Source: Eutreptiella sp. 'Long Island Sound 2002' (Eukaryota; Euglenozoa; Euglenophyceae; Eutreptiales; Eutreptiaceae). Taken from it: a DNA stretch of 64,000 nt. The notes beneath the pieces are model-generated. The model had not been told where the DNA came from. It worked only from the letters and a program-made list of their open reading frames with translations, and did not search any database. The stretch lies in assembly GCA_964036045.1 (NCBI GenBank), contig OZ038381.1, positions 64,046,242 to 64,110,241 on the forward strand, read 5' to 3'. Made by a program: the position numbers and the translations under genes. Positions 43,701 to 56,879 of this stretch are shown in pieces; the first letter of the stretch is position 1; each line of letters starts with the position of its first letter.

Positions 43701-45819
43701 GGTGGCCCCTCGAGTTGGGGTTAGGGACTCACAATGCACGCTTTTTTGCGTGCTCCCTCAAGTTGGGGTTAGGGACTCACAATCCATGCTTTGTTGCGTG
43801 GCCCCTCGAGTTGGGGTTAGGGTCTTACAATCCACGCTTTTTTGTGTGGCCCCTCGAGTGGGGGTTACGGACTCACAATCTACGCTTTTTTGCGTCCCCC
43901 TTTCAGTTGGGGTTAGGGACTCACAATCCACGCTTTGTTGCGTGGCCCGCTGCGGTGGGGTTGGGGACTCACAATCCACGCTTTGTTCCGTGCCCCCTTG
44001 ACGCGGGGTTCGGTGTGGCCCCTCGAGTTGGGGTTAGGGCCTCGCAATCCACGACTTTTTGTGTGGCCCCTTGAGTTCGGGTTAGGGCCTCACAATCCAC
44101 GCTTTGTTGCGTGGCCCCTTGAGTTCGGGTTAGGGACTCACAATCCACGCTTTGTTGCGTGGCTCCTTCAGTTGCGGTTATGGACTCGTAATCCACGCTT
44201 TTTCGCCTAGCCTCCGGAGTTGGGGTTAGGGACTCACAATCCACCTTTGTTGCGGGCCCCTCGAGTTGGGGTTAGGGACTCACAATCCACGCTCTTTTCC
44301 GTGGCCCATTCAGTTTCGGTTAGGGACTCACAATCCACGCTTTTTTCCGTGGCCCGTTCAGTTTCGGTTAGGGACTCACAATCCACGCTTTTTTGCTTGG
44401 CTCCTCGAGTTGGGGTTAGGGACTCACAATCCACGCTTTGTTGCATGGCCCCTCGAGTTGGGGTTAGGGACTCACAATCCACGCTTTGTTGGGTGGCTCC
44501 TCGAGTTGGGGTTACGGTGTCACAATCCACGCTTTTTTGTGTGGCCCCTCAAGTTGGGGTGAGGGACTTACAATCCACGCTTTGTTGGGTGGCCCCTTGA
44601 GTTGGGGTTAGGGACTCACAATGCACACTTTGGTGTGGCCCCACGAGTTGGGGTTAGGGACTCACAATCCACGCTTTGTTGGATGGCCCCTCGAGTGGGG
44701 GTTAGGGACTCTCAATCCACTCTTTCTTGCACGGCCCCTCAAGTGGGGATTAGGGACTCATCATCCACGCTTTGTTGCGTGGCTCCTTGAGTTGGGGTTA
44801 TGGACTCACAATCCACGCTTTTTTGCCTGGCCTCTACAGTTGGGGTTAGGGACTCACAATCCCCGCTTTTTTGCGTGGCCCCTCAAGTTGGGGCTAGGGA
44901 CTCACAATCCACACTGTTTTGCGTGCCCCCTGAGTTGGGGTTAGGGACTCACAATCCACACTTTGTTGCGTGTCCCCTTGAGTTGGGGTTGGGGCTCACA
45001 ATCCACGCTTTGTTTGGTTGCTCCTCGAATTTGGTTAGGGACTCACAATCCACACTTTGGTGTGGCCCCTCGAGTTGGGGTGAGGGACTCACAATCCACG
45101 CTTTGTTGGGTGGCCCCTTGAGTTGGGGTTAGGGACTCACAATGCACACTTTGGTGTGGCCCCTCGAGTTGGGGTTAGGGACTCACAATCCACGCTTTGT
45201 TGGTTGGCTCCTCCATTTCGGGTTACGGTGTCACAATCCACGCTTTTTCGTGTGGCCCTTCAAGTTGGGGTGAGGCACTCACAATCCACGCTTTGTTGGG
45301 TGGCTCCTCGAGTTGGGGTTAGGGACTCACAATGCACACTTTGGTGTGGCCCCTCCAGTTGGGGTTAGGGACTCACAATCCACGCTTTGTGGGGTGGCTC
45401 CTCGAGTTGGGGTTACGGTGTCACAATCCACGCTTTTTTGTGTGGCCCCTCAAGTTGGGGTGAGGGACTCACAATCCACGCTTTGTTGCGTGGCCCCTTG
45501 AGTTGGGGTTAGGGACTCACAATCCACGCTTTGTTGGATGGCCCCTCGAGTGGGGGTTAGGGACTCTCAATCCACTCTTTCTTGCACGGCCCCTCAAGTG
45601 GGGATTAGGGACTCATCATCCACGCTTTGTTGCGTGGCTCCTTGAGTTGGGGTTATGGACTCACAATCCACGCTTTTTTGCCTGGCCTCTACAGTTGGGG
45701 TTAGGGACTCACAATCCACCTTTGTTGCGTGGCCCCTTGAGTTGGGGTTAGGGACTCACAATCCACACTGTTTTGCGTGCCCCCTGAGTTGGGGTTAGGG
45801 ACTCACAATCCACACTTTG
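40720..45819. repeat. 2,550-bp higher-order repeat, two copies (40720-43269 and 43270-45819)
   Basis: Rare variants recur at an exact 2,550-base offset: ACACATTCCATCCCTTCTTG at 40797 and 43347, TTTTTCCGTGGCCCATTCAG-type units near 41746 and 44296, and the irregular GGGGCTCACAATCC. The copies are nearly identical. For example 41542-41546 reads GGTTGGGGCC where the second copy has GGTTAGGGCC. Confidence 0.88.
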
Positions 45820-48800
45820 TTGCGTGTCCCCTTGAGTTGGGGTTGGGGCTCACAATCCACGCTTTGTTTGGTTGCTCCTCGAATTGGGTTAGGGACTCAC
45901 AATCCACACTTTGGTGTGGCCCCTCGAGTTGGGGTTAGGGACTCACAATCCACGCTTTGTTGCGTGGCCCCTCACAATCCACGCTTTGTTGGGTGGCTCC
46001 TCATCTTGGGGCTAGGGACTCACAATCCACGCTTTGTTGCGCGGCCCTTTGAGTTGGGGTTAGGGACTCACAATCCCCGCTTTTTTGCGTGGCCCCTCAA
46101 GTTGGGGCTAGGGACTCGCAATCCATGCTTTGTTGCGCGGCCCCTTGAGTTGGGGTTAGGGACTCACAATCCACGCTTTGTTGCGTGGCCCTTTGAGTTG
46201 GGGTTAGGGACTCACAGTCCACGCTTTGTTGTGGCCCGTCGAGCTGGGGTTAAGGACTCACAATCCACGCTTTGTTGGGTGGCCCCTCTAGTTGGGGTTA
46301 GGGACTAACAATCGATGCTTTGTTGCGTGGCCCCTTGAGTTGGGGTTAGGGACTCACAATCCACGCCTTGGTGTGGCCTCTCGAGCTGGGGTTAGGGACT
46401 CACAATCCACGCTTTTTTGCCTGTCCCGTTGACGCGGGTTAGGGACTCACAATCAACGCTTTGTTGCGTGGCCCCTTGAGTTGGGGATAGGGACACACAA
46501 TCCACACTTTGGTGTGGCCCCTCGAGTCGGGGTTAGGGACTCGTAATCCACGCTTTGTTCTGTGGCCCCTTGCGTTGGGGTGAGGGTCTCACAATCCACG
46601 CTTTGTTGCGTTGCCTGTTGAGTTGGGGTTAGGGACACACAATTCACGCTTTGTTGCGTGGCCCCTCGAGTTGGGCTCAGGGCCTTACAATCCACGCTTT
46701 TTTGTGTGGCCCCTCGAGTTGGGGTTAGGGACTCACAATCCACGCTTTGTTGCGTGGCCCCTCGAGTTGGGGTTAGGGACTCACAATCCACGCGTTGTTG
46801 CGTGGCCCCTCTAGTTGGGGTTAGGGACTCACAACCCACACTTTATTGCGTGGCCCCTCAAGTTGGGGTTAGGGACTCACAATCCACTCTTTGTTGCGTG
46901 GCCCCTTGAGTTGGGGTTAGGGACTTGCAATCCACGCTTTGTTGCCTGGCCTCTCAAGTTGGGGTTAGGGATGCACAATCCACGCTTTGTTGGGTGGCCC
47001 CTGGTTTTGGGGTTCAGGGCTCGCAATCCACGCTTTTTTGCGCGGCCCCTTGATTTGGGGTTAGGGACTCACAATCCACGCTTTTTTGCGTGGGCCCTTG
47101 AGTTGGGGTTAGGGACTCACAATCCACGCTTTGTTGTGTGGCTCCTTGAGTTGGGGTTATGGACTCACAATCCACGCTTTTTTGCCTGGCCTCTACAGTT
47201 GGGGTTAGGGACTCACAATCCCCGCTTTTTTGCGTGGCCCCTCAAGTTGGGGCTAGGGACTCACAATCCACACTGTTTTGCGTGCCCCCTGAGTTGGGGT
47301 TAGGGACTCACAATCCACACTTTGTTGCGTGTCCCCTTGAGTTGGGGTTGGGGCTCACAATCCACGCTTTGTTTGGTTGCTCCTCGAATTTGGTTAGGGA
47401 CTCACAATCCACACTTTGGTGTGGCCCCTCGAGTTGGGGTGAGGTACTCACAATCCACGCTTTGTTGGGTGGCCCCTTGAGTTGGGGTTAGGGACTCACA
47501 ATGCACACTTTGGTGTGGCCCCTCGAGTTGGGGTTAGGGACTCACAATCCACGCTTTGTTGGTTGGCTCCTCCATTTCGGGTTACGGTGTCACAATCCAC
47601 GCTTTTTCGTGTGGCCCTTCAAGTTGGGGTGAGGCACTCACAATCCACGCTTTGTTGGGTGGCTCCTCGAGTTGGGGTTAGGGACTCACAATGCACACTT
47701 TGGTGTGGCCCCTCCAGTTGGGGTTAGGGACTCACAATCCACGCTTTGTGGGGTGGCTCCTCGAGTTGGGGTTACGGTGTCACAATCCACGCTTTTTTGT
47801 GTGGCCCCTCAAGTTGGGGTGAGGGACTCACAATCCACGCTTTGTTGCGTGGCCCCTTGAGTTGGGGTTAGGGACTCACAATCCACGCTTTGTTGGATGG
47901 CCCCTCGAGTGGGGGTTAGGGACTCTCAATCCACTCTTTCTTGCACGGCCCCTCAAGTGGGGATTAGGGACTCATCATCCACGCTTTGTTGCGTGGCTCC
48001 TTGAGTTGGGGTTATGGACTCACAATCCACGCTTTTTTGCCTGGCCTCTACAGTTGGGGTTAGGGACTCACAATCCACCTTTGTTGCGTGGCCCCTTGAG
48101 TTGGGGTTAGGGACTCACAATCCACACTGTTTTGCGTGCCCCCTGAGTTGGGGTTAGGGACTCACAATCCACACTTTGTTGCGTGTCCCCTTGAGTTGGG
48201 GTTGGGGCTCACAATCCACGCTTTGTTTGGTTGCTCCTCGAATTGGGTTAGGGACTCACAATCCACACTTTGGTGTGGCCCCTCGAGTTGGGGTTAGGGA
48301 CTCACAATCCACGCTTTGTTGCGTGGCCCCTCACAATCCACGCTTTGTTGGGTGGCTCCTCATCTTGGGGCTAGGGACTCACAATCCACGCTTTGTTGCG
48401 CGGCCCTTTGAGTTGGGGTTAGGGACTCACAATCCCCGCTTTTTTGCGTGGCCCCTCAAGTTGGGGCTAGGGACTCGCAATCCATGCTTTGTTGCGCGGC
48501 CCCTTGAGTTGGGGTTAGGGACTCACAATCCACGCTTTGTTGCGTGGCCCTTTGAGTTGGGGTTAGGGACTCACAGTCCACGCTTTGTTGTGGCCCGTCG
48601 AGCTGGGGTTAAGGACTCACAATCCACGCTTTGTTGGGTGGCCCCTCTAGTTGGGGTTAGGGACTAACAATCGATGCTTTGTAGCGTGGCCCCTTGAGTT
48701 GGGGTTAGGGACTCACAATCCACGCTTTGGTGTGGCCTCTCGAGCTGGGGTTAGGGACTCACAATCCACGCTTTTTTGCCTGTCCCGTTGACGCGGGTTA

Positions 48801-49488
48801 GGGACTCACAATCAACGCTTTGTTGCGTGGCCCCTTGAGTTGGGGATAGGGACACACAATCCACACTTTGGTGTGGCCCCTCGAGTCGGGGTTAGGGACT
48901 CGTAATCCACGCTTTGTTCTGTGGCCCCTTGCGTTGGGGTGAGGGTCTCACAATCCACGCTTTGTTGCGTTGCCTGTTGAGTTGGGGTTAGGGACACACA
49001 ATTCACGCTTTGTTGCGTGGCCCCTCGAGTTGGGCTCAGGGCCTTACAATCCACGCTTTTTTGTGTGGCCCCTCGAGTTGGGGTTAGGGACTCACAATCC
49101 ACGCTTTGTTGCGTGGCCCCTCGAGTTGGGGTTAGGGACTCACAATCCACGCGTTGTTGCGTGGCCCCTCTAGTTGGGGTTAGGGACTCACAACCCACAC
49201 TTTATTGCGTGGCCCCTCAAGTTGGGGTTAGGGACTCACAATCCACTCTTTGTTGCGTGGCCCCTTGAGTTGGGGTTAGGGACTTGCAATCCACGCTTTG
49301 TTGCCTGGCCTCTCAAGTTGGGGTTAGGGATGCACAATCCACGCTTTGTTGGGTGGCCCCTGGTTTTGGGGTTCAGGGCTCGCAATCCACGCTTTTTTGC
49401 GCGGCCCCTTGATTTGGGGTTAGGGACTCACAATCCACGCTTTTTTGCGTGGGCCCTTGAGTTGGGGTTAGGGACTCACAATCCACGC
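44771..49488. repeat. 2,359-bp higher-order repeat, two copies (44771-47129 and 47130-49488)
   Basis: Distinctive units (CATCTTGGGGCTAGGG near 46003 and 48362, TCGATGCTTTGT near 46312 and 48671, TGTCCCGTTGACGCGGGTTA near 46422 and 48781) recur 2,359 bases apart. The block overlaps the second copy of the 2,550-bp repeat, so it arose after that duplication. Confidence 0.87.
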
Positions 49489-51599
49489 TTTGTTGTGTGT
49501 CCCCTCGATTTGGGGTTAGGGACTCACAATCCACTCTTCGATGTGTTGCCCCTCGAGTGGGGGTTAGGGACTCACAAACCACGCTTTGTTGGGTGTCCCC
49601 TTGAGTTGGGGTTAGGGACTCGCAATCCACGCTTTGTTGCGCGGCCCCTCGAGTTGGGGTTAGGGATTCACAATCCACGCTTTGTTGCGTGGCCCCACAA
49701 GTTGGGGTTAGGGAGTCACAATCCACGCTTTTTTGCGTGGCCCCGTGCGTTGGGGTTAGGGACTCACAATCCACACTTTTTTGCGTGGCCCCTTGAGTTG
49801 GGGTTAGGGACTCACAATCCACGCGTTGTTGCGTGGCCCCTCGAGTTGGGGTTAGGGACCTACAATCCACGCTTTTCTGTGTGGCCCCTCAAGTTGGGGT
49901 TAGGGACTCACAATCCACGCTTTGTTGCCTAGCCCCTTGAGTTGGAGTTAGGGACTCACAATCCACACTTTGTTGCATGGCCCCTCAAGTTGGGGTTAGG
50001 GACTCACAATCCACGCTTTGTTGCGTGGCCCCTTGAGTTGGGGTTAGGGACTCACAATCCACGCTTTGGTGTGGCCCTTCGAGTTGGGGTTAGGGACTCA
50101 CAATCCACGCTTTGTTGCGTGGCCCCTCGGGTTGGGGTTAGGGACTCACAATCCACGCCTTGTTGTCTAGCCCCTTGAGTTGGGGTTAGGGACTCACAAT
50201 CCACACTTTGTTGCATGGCCCCTCAAGTTGGGGCTAGGGACTCACAATCCACGATTTTTTGCGTGGCCCCTTGAGTTGGGGTTAGGGACTCACAATCCAC
50301 CCTTTGTTGCGTGGCCCTTTGAGTTGGGGTTACGGACTCACAATCCACTCTTTGAGGTGTTGCCCCTCGAGTGGGGGTTAGGGATTCACAATCCACGCTT
50401 TGTTGCGTGGCCCCACAAGTTGGGGTTAGGGAGTCACAATCCACGCTTTTTTGCGTGGCCCCGTGCGTTGGGGTTAGGGACTCACAATCCACGCTTTGTT
50501 GCGTGGCGCCTTGAGTTGGGGTTAGGGACTCGGAATCCACGCTTTGGTGTGGCCCTTTGAGTTGGGGTTAGGGACTCACAATCCACGCTTTGTGGGGTGG
50601 CCCCTTGAGTTGGGGTTAGGGACTCCGAATCCACGCTTTGTTGCGTGGCCCCTCGAGTTGGGCTCAGGGACTCACAATCCACGCTTTGTAGCGTGGCCCC
50701 TCAAGTTGGGGCTAGGGACTCACAATCCACGCTTTGTTGCCTAGCCCCTCGAGTTGGGGTTCGGCACTCAAATCCACGCTTTGTTGTGTCGCCCCTTGAG
50801 TTGGGGTTAGGGACTCGCAATCTAGGCTCTGTGGGGTGGCTCCTCGACTTCGGGTTAGGGACTCACAATCCTGTCTTGTTGGGTGGCCCCTTGAGTTGAG
50901 GTTAGGGGGTCACAATCCACGCTTTGGTGTGGCCCCTTAATTTGGGGTTAGGGACTCACAATACACGCTTTGTTATTAGCCCCTTGAGTTGGGGTTAGGG
51001 ACTCACAATTCACGCTTTGTGGCGTGGCTCCTCGCGTTGGGGCTAGGGACTCACAATCCACTTTTTGTTGCGTGGCCCCTTGAGTTTGGGGTTAGGGACT
51101 CACAATCCATGCTTTGTTGGGTGACTCGTGGAGTTGGGGTTAGGGACTCACAATCCACGCTTTGTTGTGTTTCGCCTGGAGTTGGGGTTGGGGACTCACA
51201 ATCCATGCTTTGTTTTGTGGCCCCTTGAGTTGGGGTTAGGGACTCGCAATCCACGCTTTGTTGCCTGGCCCCTTGAGTTGGGCTTAGAGACTCACAATCC
51301 ACGCTTTGTTGTGTGTCCCGTCGAGTTGGGGTTAGGGACTCGCAATCCACGCTTTGTTTTGTGGCCCGTTGAGTTGGGGTTAGGGACTCACAATCCACGC
51401 TTTGTTGCGTGGCCCCTCGAATTGGGGTTAGGGACTCACAATCCTGTCTTGTTGGGTGGCCCCTTGAGTTGAGGTTAGGGGGTCACAATCCATGCTTTGG
51501 TGTGGCCCCTTAATTTGGGGTTAGGGAGTCACAATACACGCTTTGTTATGTAGCCCCTTGAGTTGGGGTTAGGGACTCACAATTCTCGCTTTGTGGCGT

Positions 51600-54500
51600 G
51601 GCTCCTCGCGTTGGGGCTAGGGACTCACAATCCACTTTTTGTTGCGTGGCCCCTTGAGTTGGGGTTAGGGACTCACAATCCATGCTTTGTTGGGTGACTC
51701 GTGGAGTTGGGGTTAGGGACTCACAATCCACGCTTTGTTGTGTTTCGCCAGGAGTTGGGGTTGGGGACTCACAATCCACGCTTTGTTGCGTGCCCCCTTG
51801 AGTTGGGGTTAGGGACTCGCAATCCACGCTTTGTTGTGTGTCCCGTCGAGTTGGGGTTAGGGACTCACGATCCACGCTTTGTTGCGTTGCCCGTTGAGTT
51901 GGGGTTAGGGTCTCACAATGCACGCTTTGTTGCGTGGCCCCTTGAGGTGGGGTTGGACTCAGAATCCATGCTTTATTGGGTGGCCCCTCAAGTTGGGGTT
52001 AGGGACTCACTATCCACGCTTTGTTATGTGGCCCTTTGAGGTGGGGCTAGGGACTCGCATTCCACGCTTTGTTGTGTGGCCCCTCGAGTTGGGGTTAGGG
52101 ACTCACAATCCACGCTTTGTTGCGTGGCCCCTCCAGTTGGGGTTCGGGTCTCACAATCCACACTTTGTTGTGTGTCCCGTCGAGTTGGGGTTAGGGACTC
52201 ACAATCCACGCCTTGATGTGTGGCCCGTCGAGTTGGGGTTAGGGACTCACAATCCACGCTTTGATGCGTGGCCCCTCGAGTTGGGGTTAAGGACTCACAA
52301 TCCACGCTTTGGTGTGGCCTTGCGAGTTGGGGTTAGGGACTCACAATCCACGCTTTGTTGTTTGGCCCCTCGTGTTGGGGTTAGGGACCCACAATCCACC
52401 CTTTGTTGGGTGGCTCCTGGAGTTGGGCTCAGCGAATTACAATCCACGCTTTTTTCCGTGGCCCCTCGAGTTGGGGCTAGAAACTCACAATCCACTTTTT
52501 GTTGCGTGGCCCCTTGAGTTGGGGTTAGGGACTCACAATCCATGCTTTGTTGGGTGACTCGTGGAGTTGGGGTTAGGGACTCACAATCCACACTTTGTTG
52601 TGTTTCGCCTGGAGTTGGGGTTGGGGACTCACAATCCACGCTTTGTTTTGTGGCCCCTTGAGTTGGGGTTAGGGACTCACAATCCACGCTTTGTTGTGTG
52701 TCCCGTCGAGTTGGGGTTAGGGACTCACAATCCACTATTTGTTGCGTGGCCCCTCGAATTGGGGTTAGGGACTCACAATCCACGCTTTGTTGTGTTCCGC
52801 CAGGAGTTGGGGTTGGGGACTCACAATCCACGCTTTGTTGCCTGGCCCCTTGAGTTGGGGTTAGGGACTCACAATCCACGCTTTGTTGTGTGTCCCGTCG
52901 AGTTGGGGTTAGGGACTCACAATCCACTATTTGTTGCGTGGCCCCTCGAATTGGGGTTAGGGACTCACAATCCACGCTTTGTTGTGTTTCGCCAGGAGTT
53001 GGGGTTGGGGACTCACAATCCACGCTTTGTTGCGTGGCCCCTTGAGTTGGGGTTAGGGACTCGCAATCCACGCTTTGTTGTGTGGCCCCTTGAGTTGGGG
53101 TTAGGGACTCACGATCCACGCTTTGTTGCGTTGCCCGTTGAGTTGGGGTTAGGGTCTCACAATGCACGCTTTGTTGCGTGGCCCCTTGAGGTGGGGTTGG
53201 ACTCAGAATCCATGCTTTATTGGGTGGCCCCTCAAGTTGGGGTTAGGAACTCACTATCCACGCTTTGTTATGTGGCCCTTTGAGGTGGGGCTAGGGACTC
53301 GCATTCCACGCTTTGTTGTGTGGCCCCTCGAGTTGGGGTTAGGGACTCACAATCCACGCTTTGTTGCGTGGCCCCTCCAGTTGGGGTTCGGGACTCACAA
53401 TCCACACTTTGTTGTGTGTCCCGTCGAGTTGGGGTTAGGGACTCACAATCCACGCCTTGATGTGTGGCCCGTCGAGTTGGGGTTAGGGACTCACAATCCA
53501 TGCTTTGTTGGGTGACTCGTGGAGTTGGGGTTAGGGACTCACAATCCACACTTTGTTGTGTTTCGCCTGGAGTTGGGGTTGGGGACTCACAATCCACGCT
53601 TTGTTTTGTGGCCCCTTGAGTTGGGGTTAGGGACTCACAATCCACGCTTTGTTGTGTGTCCCGTCGAGTTGGGGTTAGGGACTCACAATCCACTATTTGT
53701 TGCGTGGCCCCTCGAATTGGGGTTAGGGACTCACAATCCACGCTTTGTTGTGTTCCGCCAGGAGTTGGGGTTGGGGACTCACAATCCACGCTTTGTTGCC
53801 TGGCCCCTTGAGTTGGGGTTAGGGACTCACAATCCACGCTTTGTTGTGTGTCCCGTCGAGTTGGGGTTAGGGACTCACAATCCACTATTTGTTGCGTGGC
53901 CCCTCGAATTGGGGTTAGGGACTCACAATCCACGCTTTGTTGTGTTTCGCCAGGAGTTGGGGTTGGGGACTCACAATCCACGCTTTGTTGCGTGGCCCCT
54001 TGAGTTGGGGTTAGGGACTCGCAATCCACGCTTTGTTGTGTGGCCCCTTGAGTTGGGGTTAGGGACTCACGATCCACGCTTTGTTGCGTTGCCCGTTGAG
54101 TTGGGGTTAGGGTCTCACAATGCACGCTTTGTTGCGTGGCCCCTTGAGGTGGGGTTGGACTCAGAATCCATGCTTTATTGGGTGGCCCCTCAAGTTGGGG
54201 TTAGGAACTCACTATCCACGCTTTGTTATGTGGCCCTTTGAGGTGGGGCTAGGGACTCGCATTCCACGCTTTGTTGTGTGGCCCCTCGAGTTGGGGTTAG
54301 GGACTCACAATCCACGCTTTGTTGCGTGGCCCCTCCAGTTGGGGTTCGGGACTCACAATCCACACTTTGTTGTGTGTCCCGTCGAGTTGGGGTTAGGGAC
54401 TCACAATCCACGCCTTGATGTGTGGCCCGTCGAGTTGGGGTTAGGGACTCACAATCCACGCTTTGATGCGTGGCCCCTCGAGTTGGGGTTAAGGACTCAC

Positions 54501-55690
54501 AATCCACACTTTGGTGTGGCCTTGCGAGTTGGGGTTAGGGACTCACAATCCACGCTTTGTTGTTTGGCCCCTCGTGTTGGGGTTAGGGACTCACAATCCA
54601 CACTTTGTTGGGTGGCTCCTGGAGTTGGGCTCAGCGAATTACAATCCACGCTTTTTTCCGTGGCCCCTCGAGTTGGGGCTAGGGACTCACAATCCACTTT
54701 TTGTTGCGTGGCCCCTTGAGTTGGGGTTAGGGACTCACAATCCACGCTTTGTTGCCTGGCCCCTTGAGTTGGGGTTAGGGACTCACAATCCACGCTTTGT
54801 TGTGTGTCCCGTCGAGTTGGGGTTAGGGACTCACAATCCACTATTTGTTGCGTGGCCCCTCGAATTGGGGTTAGGGACTCACAATCCACGCTTTGTTGTG
54901 TTTCGCCAGGAGTTGGGGTTGGGGACTCACAATCCACGCTTTGTTGCGTGGCCCCTTGAGTTGGGGTTAGGGACTCGCAATCCACGCTTTGTTGTGTGGC
55001 CCCTTGAGTTGGGGTTAGGGACTCACGATCCACGCTTTGTTGCGTTGCCCGTTGAGTTGGGGTTAGGGTCTCACAATGCACGCTTTGTTGCGTGGCCCCT
55101 TGAGGTGGGGTTGGACTCAGAATCCATGCTTTATTGGGTGGCCCCTCAAGTTGGGGTTAGGAACTCACTATCCACGCTTTGTTATGTGGCCCTTTGAGGT
55201 GGGGCTAGGGACTCGCATTCCACGCTTTGTTGTGTGGCCCCTCGAGTTGGGGTTAGGGACTCACAATCCACGCTTTGTTGCGTGGCCCCTCCAGTTGGGG
55301 TTCGGGACTCACAATCCACACTTTGTTGTGTGTCCCGTCGAGTTGGGGTTAGGGACTCACAATCCACGCCTTGATGTGTGGCCCGTCGAGTTGGGGTTAG
55401 GGACTCACAATCCACGCTTTGATGCGTGGCCCCTCGAGTTGGGGTTAAGGACTCACAATCCACACTTTGGTGTGGCCTTGCGAGTTGGGGTTAGGGACTC
55501 ACAATCCACGCTTTGTTGTTTGGCCCCTCGTGTTGGGGTTAGGGACTCACAATCCACACTTTGTTGGGTGGCTCCTGGAGTTGGGCTCAGCGAATTACAA
55601 TCCACGCTTTTTTCCGTGGCCCCTCGAGTTGGGGCTAGGGACTCACAATCCACTTTTTGTTGCGTGGCCCCTTGAGTTGGGGTTAGGGAC
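51600..55690. repeat. ~957-bp higher-order repeat, about three to four copies
   Basis: Markers such as GTGGGGTTGGACTCAGAATC (51943, 53188, 54147, 55104) and GGAGTTGGGCTCAGCGAATT recur. The last three are 956-959 bases apart. Copies 53.2-54.1 and 54.1-55.1 kb are nearly identical, and the 51.9-52.5 kb block is a related, partly deleted copy. Confidence 0.85.
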
Positions 55691-56879
55691 TCACAATCCA
55701 TGCTTTGTTGGGTGACTCGTGGAGTTGGGGTTAGGGACTCACAATCCACACTTTGTTGTGTTTCGCCTGGAGTTGGGGTTGGGGACTCACAATCCACGCT
55801 TTGTTTTGTGGCCCCTTGGGTTGGGGTTAGGGACTCGCAATCCACGCTTTGTTGCCTGGCCCCTTGATTTGGGGTTAGGGACTCACAATCCACGCTTTGT
55901 TGTGTGTCCCGTCGAGTTGGGGTTAGGGACTCACAATCCACTCTTTGTTGCGTGGCCCCTCGAATTCGGGTTAGGGACTCACAATCCATGCTTTGTTGGG
56001 TGGCTTCCCGATTTCGGTTAGGGACTCACAATCCACGCTTTGTTGCCTGGCCCCTCGAGCCGGGGTTAGGGTCTCACAATCCACGCTTTGTTGCGTGGCC
56101 CCTTGAGGCCGGGTTAGGGACTCACAAACCACGCTTTGTTGTGTGGCCCCTTGAGTTAGGGTTAGGGACTCACTATCCAACCTTTGTCGCATGGCCTCTC
56201 AAGTTGGGGTTGGGGACTCACAATCCACGCTTTGCTGCGTGGCCTTTTTAGTTGGGGTTTGGGACTCACAATCCACGCTTTGTTGCGTGGCCCGTCGAGT
56301 TGGGGATAGGGACTCGCAATCCAAGCTTTCTTGCGTGGCCCCTTGAGTTCGGGATAGGGACTCACAATCCACGCTTTGTTGCATGGCCCCTCGATTTGGG
56401 GTTAGGGACTCACAATCCACGCTTTGTTGGGTGGCGCCTCGAGTTGTGGTTAGGGACTCACAATCCACGCTTTGTTGCGTGGCCCCTCCAGTTGGGGTTA
56501 GGGACTCACAATCCGCACTTTGTTGCACAATCCGCACTTTGTTGCATGGCCCCTCGAGTTGGGGTTAGGGACTCACAATCCACTCTTTTTTGGGTGGCCC
56601 CTCGAGTTTGGGTTAGGGACTCGCAATCCACGCTTTGTTGCGTGGCCCCTCGAGTTGGGGTTATGGACTCACAATCCACGCTTTGTTGCGTGGCCCCTCG
56701 AGTTGGGGTTAGGGACCCACAATCTACACTTTGGTGTGGCTCCTCGAGTTGGGGTTAGGGACTCACAATCCACGCTTTGTTGCGTGGTCCCTTGAGTTGG
56801 GGTCAGCGACTCACAATGCACGCTTTGTTTCATGGCCCCTTGAGGTGGGCTAGGGACTCACAATCTACACTCTCTCCAC

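Larger units (their letters stand above)
39625..56866. repeat. 48-bp satellite, ~17.2 kb, about 360 units
   Basis: Each unit carries GGGGTTAGGG, ACTCACAATCCACGCTTTG and TTGCGTGGCCCC(T/C)(T/C)GAGTT. The dominant period is 48, with occasional 46-, 47- and 49-base units. Because 48 is divisible by three and the consensus lacks stops in several frames, long ORFs appear on both strands (16-residue repeats GLGTHNPRFVAWPLEL plus, and a SVDCESLTPTQGATQQ pattern minus). Frames shift at odd-length units, and there is no start context or non-repeat domain. I call it a satellite, not a gene. Confidence 0.96.

Noticed and set aside
39625-56866. Repeat-protein genes of up to ~290 codons on both strands
   Set aside because: They follow from a 48-bp unit lacking stops. 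Frames break at odd-length units, both strands are equally open and no unique domain or start context exists.
39625-56866. Telomere tract
   Set aside because: TTAGGG occurs once per 48-bp unit within a longer conserved monomer, not as a pure hexamer array, and the array lies inside the window with unique sequence on both sides.
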